This document shows positions 56,470-64,000 of a stretch of DNA of 64,000 nt, one piece after another. A program made the position numbers and the translations under genes. Origin of the DNA: Trifolium pratense (lineage: Eukaryota > Streptophyta > Magnoliopsida > Fabales > Fabaceae); assembly GCF_020283565.1 (NCBI RefSeq), contig NC_060060.1:10478001-10542000 (forward strand), given 5' to 3'. How positions within the stretch are numbered: the stretch's first letter is position 1; every line of letters starts with the position of its first letter. The notes beneath the pieces are model-generated. The model did not search any database. It saw nothing but the letters and a program-made list of their open reading frames with translations, and was not told where the DNA came from.

Positions 56470-57590
56470 ATGTCCCATCGCGTATTCGGTTGTATTTGCC
56501 GTTAATGTTCCAATCAAGCTTCGACAAAGTAGTGGATTGATCGGATCTTGAAAGGAGAGGTATATACTTCAGGTTCGAAGAGAGATTGGGAAAGAAGGTT
56601 TTTTTTTTTAATAATTGGAAAGAATGATCTGAGAGCAAAAGATTTAAGAGTAACTGCAAAAGAAAGAAGAAAAAATTGAAAGCAAAGAGGGGGAAAAGTA
56701 AAGTGAAAAGCGGGGAAAACAAAATTTGGAGAGCGCTTGGTGAATTTGTTTTTAGTTTTTACTCTGTATTTGCAGAGATTAGAGGGAATTTGTTTTAGAT
56801 TTTTTTAAGAAAATAATTATTTATTTTTAAAAAAAAGTTATTTTATTATTTTGATAGTGTTTGTAATAGATTTTTAAAGTCTTATTTTTAATTTTAAACT
56901 AAAAATTTAATATTAATAGTTTTTTTAGAATATATTTTTTTAAAAATAAGGAACTTAGGTGCTTCACATTTTAAAAAAAAATAAATTATGATAGTAAACA
57001 AATGGAAATTATCTTTAGAATTTTATAAAAAAATTTAAAACAAAATTATTATTTTTAAAGCTTAAAGTACAAATGCACTCTAAAACAAACCCCTGAAATT
57101 TAATAAAAGAATTCGAGAGTTTCTCTTTTATTCCCCTCAATTTGCAAGGGTTTTGTAAACCCTCCACTAAAAATGCCTCCCAAAATATTGTAGAAATCTA
57201 AGAGAAGGGTGAGAAAGAAAACATATCAAGAAACTTAAGAGAAGAGCATTACCTCTGAATTGTGACCGAAGGTGGTGAGAATCGTGACTGGCGGTGGTGA
57301 TAACGTGTGATGGAAAATGAAATTGTGACTAGTTAGCAGATTGAGTTTGAACGACAGAGTTAGATCAACGGATAAAGAAAATGGACTGAGTTAATGAGTT
57401 CGTGAGCGTTAAGTCATCGTGAAGAGAAAGGGGAAATTGTGACTCAGGAAAATGTGCTTTATAACATTAAAAAAGTCTAATTATAAATAAAATAAAATAA
57501 ATAATTTTGTTTAAAATTTTGAGTGGACAATAAAAAAACTGGCGTGAAATTTATGGTGGGATGAATTTTCAATGTTATTTCGTTTAGAGA
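56470..57590. other. right interior of the CACTA element
   Basis: AT-rich, with no recognisable transposase. The 84-codon minus-strand frame at 56468 is Phe/Leu-rich low complexity and is not called. Repeated tggtgagaatcgtgactggc-like sequence occurs at 57270-57310. Confidence 0.45.
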
Positions 57591-58646
57591 CGGATTCTAG
57601 AGACAAATTAATTCTGAGACTAATAAATTCTGTCTCTGACAAATGTTTGACTATTTCAATATCAAGTTGACTAATTAGAGACGAATATAGAGACGAAAAC
57701 TATTAGACACGGAAAAAATTTGTCTCTAATTTTCGTCTCCAACTATTGTTTTCAATTATAATTATAAAAATAATAAATTAGAGACGGATTTAGAGACAAA
57801 ACTTTGTCGAGACAGAAATTTCTGTCTCTAAAATCCGTGACTAATACATATATTTTAATTTTGGTCTCTAACAGCTTTTTTCCGTCTCTAATTTCGTCTT
57901 TATTAGAGAAGAAATAAATTCTGTCTCTAAATTCCGTCGGTATTTAAGATTTTTCTAGTAGTGTTGATCAGCTCAAGAATTACGGTGGCAAGTTACCGGA
58001 AACCCTTGTCCGTCGTTACACGAGGTCTATTCTTGAAGGACTTAAACATGTTCATGAAAACGATTTTGTTCACTGTGACGTGAAGCTACAAAATGTTCTT
58101 GTATTTGAGGATGGCAATGTTAAGCTTTCGGATTTTGGTCTTGCAAAGGAGAAAGGTTTAAAGAACGGTGGAAAATTGGAATGCAGAGGAACTCCCATGT
58201 TTATATCGCCGGAAGCAGTGAACGATAGTGTTTATGAATCACCGGGGGATATATGGGCTCTTGGTTGCGCGGTAGTGGAGATGGCTACGGGAAAACCTGC
58301 ATGAAATTTTAGTGGATCGAATATATGGTCCTTGTTGATTAGAATTGGGGTAGGAGACGAATTACCATTGATTCCAGATGAATTGTCACAAGAAGGAAAA
58401 GTTTTTCTACAAAAAATATTCGTGAAGGATCCGTCAAAAAGATGGACCACAGAGATGCTTTTGAAACATCCTTTTATCTCCGATGATAAAAATATTTCAT
58501 TGGTTAAAGAGTTGATTCACGAGTCGTCATCTCCAAGAACACACCTCGATTTTCCTACGGAATTTGAGTATGATTTTTGTTCGCCGGAAGAGAGGCTTCA
58601 ACAACTAGTCGAAGATCAAAGATTTGTAAGATTGGTTAGAATTTGA

Positions 58647-61600
58647 TGGCCGGTGTTTTGCTCGATCAAATTAGGATTTTGATGAAGAGTCATGTTTCAT
58701 ATTTAACATTGATCATGTTGGTTATTTATCTAGGAATTGTAGTAGACAACAAATATTCATTGTTTGGACGCCACATTGGCCAGTGTAGATACCAAATTTG
58801 ACTTGGTCTTTTTTATTCATTGAGGTTTTCAATCTTCAATTTTGTTCTATTTAATTTTATGTGTTTTTTTTTTTTGACGAAATTTAATTTTATGTGTTGG
58901 ATTACATTTTCTATTCTATTTTAATTTATATACATGTTTCTAATTTTCATGCGATGATTATGAATGAACTCTTTGGCTTCACTATATAGAAACAATGAAT
59001 TGTTCTCAAAACTATTTTGAAAATTATAGAGAAAGATGAATATCTTAATTAATCAACAAATATGTAGTTATTGAGAAAATAAGATATATATCCGGAAGGT
59101 TTTATAAATATTTTGTATACAGCTTAATTGATGGGTGTTCCTAGAAGTGGTTAAACAGCTTAATTGCAGTTAATAATATAAGTTTTTTTATTTTTATTTT
59201 AGCATAAGATAAGATAAAATGAAATTGAATTATTTTTTGTATATGTTACAAACTTTTTTTCGTAAGCTATCTTGGAGAGCTTATAATTAACTGAAAAAAC
59301 TTAAGAAAATTGTCTTTAAGTTGTTTTTATAACTAATGTCAAACAGTCTTATAAAACTTATATTAGAAGATTAGCTCAAATAAGTAATCAAAATGGATTT
59401 TTTTTTTTTAATAAATTCAAAGTGGATACTGTTGAATTTTAGTTAAAACATTTTTCGGATAAAAAACAAATTATTGTGTAATTTTTTGTTTGTTTGTAGT
59501 TTTCCACTTCATTTTTAACATTAAATCACACTTTTACGGTATTGAAAGGTGACATCGTAATATAGAATAAAAGTTACATCTTATAAGCAAGTAATTTTAA
59601 ATTTTTGCATCAGATATTGAACTTTGAGTTTTTTATGCCGTTGACTGCTTCATAACATTTGTAATAATTTCTCGCTATTTCTAGTACTCCTTCCTCTGAA
59701 GTATTTGATGAACTTGCATGAATTTATTCTACTGATGATATTTTTCCTATGAAGTCAACTTAATTGAGTCATATAGTTAATATGTTAATACTCGTAAATT
59801 ACAATTTACCGTTTGCATTTGTATTTACATGTATCTATGAAAATTTATATTGTGTTTGGTAGTTTATCCATGAAAATTAGTCTTACGACTTAATTTTTCA
59901 ACGTCTGTGTGCACGTGCACGCAATGTAGATACACAAATAGACAATTTTTTTCAATGCTTGTTAAACAAAACAATGCTGAGTTTATATTGGATCATCTCT
60001 TTCATTCTTATCTCATTCTCATTCCTAACTCTCTATCTATCTATCTATCTCCACTAAAAAAATAAATATATAGATCAAGAAAGAGATAAGAGTAAATGAG
60101 ATAATCCATATCCATGTTAAGTTTGTGTTTTGTGAGACAACTCAAACTTATTAGAGATGAAAAATGTTGTCTTACATATGTATTACCAATTCTCATTTGT
60201 CCATTAGTACTCTGAGACAAGTTACAAATAAAAATAAAATATTGTATAGCCAAAAATTTAAATGGACACGACAAGTAATTCATATGTCAATCCGAACTCG
60301 GTCTCTCCTTCCACTATCAAGTACTTGGATACTCTTAAGTCTCCATTTTTTATGATCAATTTTGACTCATAGTTTGGGAATATTGCATTTTATATATAAG
60401 AGTCGGAGTTTGAATTCAAACATTCTAGTTATTCACCTTTAATTAAACTTTTAGCCAATAAAATAAACTACTTAAAAAAAAAAATTAAATGAAAACCATT
60501 TTTAAGTTTTTCTTTAAAGGGTCATGCTAACTAGTGCCCCCGAGGCACTAGTTAAGGAACTAAAAAGGGAAAGAAAAGAAAAAAATTACATTGAAAAAAC
60601 AAAAATTAAAATTTTTAAGATGTAGACTTCACAAGTTTCAAGATAATAATACTATCTTTAGTTACCTTAACTAGTACCCTGAGGGCACCGGTTAGCATTT
60701 TCCTTCTTTAAAAACGGAAAAAATGAAAAGTTTAAGTGATGTCAAACGGGTGTATGTGAGCCGTGTTTGTGTATATGAAACATTACCCCTATCTAAAAGT
60801 CTTCATTGCTAACTTTTTTGAATTTCAATAAGTCAAACAATAATTAATTTTCTAAAGTTTACGAAGAATATATGACTAATATTTCCGAAATACTTCATTT
60901 GGTCTTTGGTATAAGAGAAATTTTACTTTTTACATTCATTAAGAATATAATATATCTAATCCATATTATTGACTAGATATATTAGATTTTCAATGAATAT
61001 AAAAAGTAAAATGTCTCTTATATTAAGGACCGGAGAGAATATTAGTTAGTAATGAATTAAAAGTAATAAAATTATCTTATAATTTGTATAGTAAACTTAT
61101 TTTTTTTAAAATATATAAAATATTTTTTTCAATGTAAAATTTATTATTTTTTGGAACTAATACTCCAAAAGTACCACTTAACATTTTTTTGGTCAAGAAG
61201 TACCCCGATAAATAAATAATACTGTATTTTAAAACAAAATAAATATCAACCTTAAGTTTGAAACTTTGAATAAAGGATAAATTTCAAAGTGCAGTCAACA
61301 ACCATTCAATTATCTAAATCAGATAATCCAATCAACAAATTCAAGTATAACTAAGCTATAAAGTTTGTTATTAATCTACTATTAATCAGGAATTTTGGAT
61401 ATCTATCTTTTAAATTGTTACTAGTTAGTTATTAATCTGCGATTAATAAGGAATTTAGAATCTCTCTTTTAAATATATAAATATTTCCTATTCATTAGCC
61501 TCCATTTTCCTCATTAAGTCTTTGAATTATCAACCTAAACAAATTCCCTTATATAACACAACACAAGACGCAACTCTCCAACGAGTTGTTTCATAGTATT

Positions 61601-61655
61601 TATATCTTTCTCTAACAAAACATAGTAACACAACAAACCTAAACCCAACACAACC
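58647..61655. other. intergenic between the two kinase copies
   Basis: 58650-59460 matches 62640-63450 (downstream flank of the second copy, for example ttgtagtagacaacaaatatt and ctttggcttcactatataga). 61220-61655 matches 49010-49619. Between them lie a MITE at 60519-60703 and AT-rich DNA without genes. Confidence 0.55.
60519..60703. mobile_element. Mutator-type MITE (185 bp), GGGTC/GCTAAC family
   Basis: Flanked by the perfect 9 bp duplication ttctttaaa (60510-60518 and 60704-60712). The ends gggtcatgctaactagtgcc and, reverse-complemented, ggaaaatgctaaccggtgcc are terminal inverted repeats extending about 38 bp. Confidence 0.85.
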
Positions 61656-62624
61656 ATGAATTGGATTCGTGGTAAGTTGTTAGGTAGTGGAAGTTTCGCC
61701 ACCGTCAACTTAGCTACACACACAAACAATTCCGATAACTTTCCGTCTATCACCGCCGTCAAAACCTCCGATACTTGCTATTCTCATTTTCTTCAAAAGG
61801 AGAAACAAATAATAGATCGTTTAGGATCATCACCATATATCATCCATTGTTTTGGCGACGATCACACTTTCGAAGATGGAGAAGAGTGTTATAATATTTT
61901 TCTAGAGTATGCTGCCCGTGGCACTCTCTTTGATCAGCTCAAGAATTACGGTGGCAAGTTACCGGAAACCCTCGTCCGTTGTTACACAAAGTCTATCCTC
62001 GAAGGACTTAAATATGTTCATGAAAACGATCTTGTTCACTGTGATGTGAAGCTACAAAACATTCTTGTATTTGAGGATGGCAATGTTAAGCTTTCAGATT
62101 TTGGTCTTGCAAAGGAGAAAGGTTTAAAGAATGGAAAATTGGAATGCAGAGGAACTCCGATGTTTATATCGCCGGAAGCGGTGAACGATAATATTTATGA
62201 ATCGCCGACAGATATATGGGCTCTTGGTTGCGCGGTAGTGGAGATGGCTACGGGAAAACCGGCATGGAATTTTAGTGGGTCGAATATATGGTCCTTGTTG
62301 ATTAGAATCGGGGTAGGAGACGAATTACCATTGATTCCAGATGAATTGTCACAAGAAGGAAAAGATTTGCTACAAAAAATATTCGTGAAGGATCCATTGA
62401 AAAGATGGACCGCGGAGATGCTTTTGAAACATCCTTTTATCTCCGATGATAAAAATATTTCGTTGGTGAAAGAGTCAATTCATGAGCCTTCGTCATTGTC
62501 ATCACTATCTCCAAGAACACACCTCAATTTTCCTACAGAATTTGAGTATGATTTTTGTTCGCCAGAAGAGATACTTCAACGACTAGTCGAAGATCAAAGA
62601 TTTGTTAGATTGGTTAGAATCTGA
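61656..62624 (+). CDS. MAPKKK-like protein kinase, intact copy
   Basis: Intronless, 322 residues, ATG at 61656. A complete kinase domain: glycine loop LGSGSFATV (9-17), catalytic lysine in ITAVK (Lys36), catalytic loop HCDVKLQN (128-135, Asp130) with Cys in place of the usual Arg, DFG (148-150), GTPMFISPE (167-174 region, SPE for APE), DIWALGCAVVEMATG and the final RWTAEMLLKHPF. The NWIRGKLLGSGSFATV start, the HCD loop and the short C-terminal tail are features of the Arabidopsis MAPKKK17/18/20 group, stress- and ABA-linked kinases that activate MAPKKs. Which orthologue it is cannot be settled here. It is a tandem duplicate of the disrupted gene at 49620. The HCD loop makes it a non-RD kinase, as in its relatives. 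Confidence 0.93.
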   Translation: MNWIRGKLLGSGSFATVNLATHTNNSDNFPSITAVKTSDTCYSHFLQKEKQIIDRLGSSPYIIHCFGDDHTFEDGEECYNIFLEYAARGTLFDQLKNYGGKLPETLVRCYTKSILEGLKYVHENDLVHCDVKLQNILVFEDGNVKLSDFGLAKEKGLKNGKLECRGTPMFISPEAVNDNIYESPTDIWALGCAVVEMATGKPAWNFSGSNIWSLLIRIGVGDELPLIPDELSQEGKDLLQKIFVKDPLKRWTAEMLLKHPFISDDKNISLVKESIHEPSSLSSLSPRTHLNFPTEFEYDFCSPEEILQRLVEDQRFVRLVRI

Positions 62625-63868
62625 TGGCCGATGTTTTTTTTTTATCAAATTAGGATTTTGATGAAGAGTCAATTACATTGCAGATACTTCACCTTTATCA
62701 CATGTTTCATATTTAACATTGATCTTGGTTAATTCCTTTTGTTATTTAAGATGTGAATTGTAGTAGACAACAAATATTCAATAAGTGTACATACAAAATT
62801 TGACTTTGCCTTTTTTATCCATTGAGGTTTTCGATCTTCAATTTTGTTCTATTTAATTTTATATTTTGCATTACATCTTGTATTCTATTTTAATTTATAT
62901 ACGTGTTTATAATTTTCATGCTATGATTATGAATGAACTCTTTGGCTTCACTATATAGAAACAATGAATTGTTCTCAAAACTATTTTGAAAATTAAAGAA
63001 AAGATAAATATCTTAATTAATCAACAAATAGGTACTAGTTATTGAGAAAATATCATACCCTGAAGATTTTATAGCAGAATTCAGATTTTCTCCAATTCTT
63101 TGATGGGTGTTCCTAGAAGTGGTTAAACAGCTTAATTGCAGTTAATAATATAAGATTGTATTATAAAAAGTGTTTATGTATAATTTTATGTAAGTTATTT
63201 GTATAGCATAAGTTAAGATAAAATTAAATTGAATTATTTTTTATTAGCTGAAAAAACTTAAGAAAATTGTCTTAAGTTGTTCTTATAGATTATGTCATAC
63301 GGTCTTACAAAACTTATATTTAGAAGATTAGCTCAAATAAATCAATCTAAATAAATCCTAATGAAAGTGGTTTTTTTTTTTTTTAATAAACTCAAAGTGG
63401 ATATTATTGAATTTGAGTTAAAACATTTTTCGGATAAAAAACAAATTCTTCAAATGTTATAGTGTGAACCAATCTTTAATTTTAATTAGAATTAGGATTA
63501 ATTTAGGTTTTATCTGTTAAAATTGGTTCCAAGATTAGATATATTAGATTGAATTTAAAATGTAAATTAAGATAAAACAAATTTTCCTTTAAAGTAGCAC
63601 TGACATTCAGATAAAAAAAAATTCCTTTAAAGTAGCACCGGTATATTGTACCGGTTGACCCAACTTACTTCTAATTTTTTACTTCATAGAAGGAGAAATC
63701 TGGCCAAACAATATTTTTTAAAGTACTTTGATAAAAAAAATGTTTAATTATATATAGAATACATCAATAATGGACTTTTGGTAAAGCTAATATATGGAAC
63801 TTTTTATAGATGAAAACAGCTTTTCGGTAATTATGTTCTTCGAGTCCTGGAATATATATACACATATA
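62625..63868. other. 3' flank of the intact kinase
   Basis: Up to about 63450 this is the duplicate of 58650-59460. After that, AT-rich DNA with the word tcctttaaagtagcac twice (about 63587 and 63623). No gene seen. Confidence 0.5.
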
Positions 63869-64000
63869 CTCCCTCCGGTCCTTTTTATAAGGAATACTTA
63901 GGGCAAAAAATTTGGTCCTTTTTATAAGAAACTTTGACCAATTTTCAAATGTTTTAAATGTTCAATTCCACTTATGCCCTTATTTATTATGAGAGAGAAT
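63869..64000. mobile_element. Stowaway-like MITE, cut by the window end
   Basis: Begins ctccctccggtcctttttat after TA, with a second copy of ggtcctttttataag 40-50 bp inside, as in the other Stowaway-like elements here. The right end lies outside the window. Confidence 0.55.

Larger units (their letters stand above)
49912..57963. mobile_element. CACTA (En/Spm-type) transposon carrying a Copia element (8,052 bp)
   Basis: The termini are a perfect 30 bp inverted repeat beginning cactactagaaaaatcttaa, with the diagnostic CACTA end, flanked by the 3 bp duplication ttg (49909-49911 and 57964-57966). Subterminal regions (about 49940-50270 and 57585-57935) carry many copies of gtctctaa/ttagagac and agagacgga in both orientations, as CACTA elements do for transposase binding. 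Without the Copia insertion and its target duplication, the element is about 3.46 kb. No full transposase is present, only a short minus-strand remnant at 50548-50640, so it is non-autonomous. It is inserted in a kinase exon. Confidence 0.93.
49620..58646 (+). pseudogene. MAPKKK-like kinase gene disrupted by a nested CACTA/Copia insertion
   Basis: The 5' part (49620-49911) encodes the glycine loop (LGSGSFATVNLA), the AVK lysine region and the LEYAAGGTLF hinge. The 3' part (57964-58646) resumes at the next codon with DQLKNYGG, HCDVKLQN, DFGLAKEKG, the SPE motif and the lower lobe. Between them lies the 8,052 bp CACTA element, flanked by ttg on both sides. There is further damage: a TGA at 58302-58304 where the intact paralogue has Trp, and a 15 bp tandem duplication near 49666-49695 (gctaccgtcaactta twice) that adds five residues after the glycine loop. 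The intact copy at 61656 shows what the locus looked like before. The gene is dead as a kinase unless the CACTA excises, and the TGA would remain. Confidence 0.93.

Noticed and set aside
56468..56722. 84-codon minus-strand frame next to the Copia 2 5' LTR
   Set aside because: Phe/Leu-rich low-complexity translation of A-rich DNA inside the CACTA element, with no domain.

Overview
This looks like nuclear DNA of a eudicot plant, most probably a legume close to Medicago. It is AT-rich, has spliced genes with GT-AG introns, and is dense in plant transposon families: Copia elements, TRIMs, a tRNA-derived SINE, Stowaway-type and Mutator-type MITEs, a hAT element and a CACTA element. The species call is inference from gene and repeat flavour, not from a database match.

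Layout. 1-10.6 kb is gene-free and repeat-rich: SINE, a 0.8 kb repeat rich in a palindromic TTCGG...CCGAA motif, MITEs, and a TRIM inserted into a second SINE. 10.6-13.0 kb holds a class B heat-shock factor gene (HSFB1 type) with a heat-shock element, a TATA box, a 5' leader with upstream ORFs and one intron that contains a MITE. 13.75-18.4 kb is a young Copia element with a 5 bp target duplication and two in-frame stops. 19.6-23.0 kb is a seven-exon gene for a 213-residue protein resembling only the C-terminal RecA-like half of a DEAD-box helicase, with key motifs lost. 25.15-26.5 kb is a palindrome-rich inverted-repeat element. 26.7-27.55 kb is a single-exon trihelix transcription factor. 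28.4-31.4 kb is a tandem duplication of a calmodulin-like gene (one broken copy, one intact) around an F-box-associated fragment. 31.7-43.0 kb is mostly repeats: several MULE-type MITEs, a hAT element and a TRIM. 43.7-44.3 kb is a small two-exon plant-specific gene with a His/Asn-rich stretch. 45.4-48.9 kb is MITEs and a LINE remnant.

49.6-62.6 kb holds two tandem MAPKKK-like kinase genes. The upstream copy is split by an 8.05 kb CACTA element (3 bp target duplication, 30 bp terminal inverted repeat), which itself carries a 4.6 kb Copia element with a full-length reading frame, apparently identical LTRs and unusual TA...TA LTR ends. The downstream kinase copy is intact.

The host genes (heat-shock factor, trihelix factor, calcium sensor, MAPKKK-like kinase) suit stress signalling, but nothing in the sequence shows that they act together. 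The clearest regulatory feature is the HSFB1 leader. The clearest structural feature is the kinase/CACTA/Copia nest, which gives an ordered history: gene duplication, then CACTA insertion, then Copia insertion.
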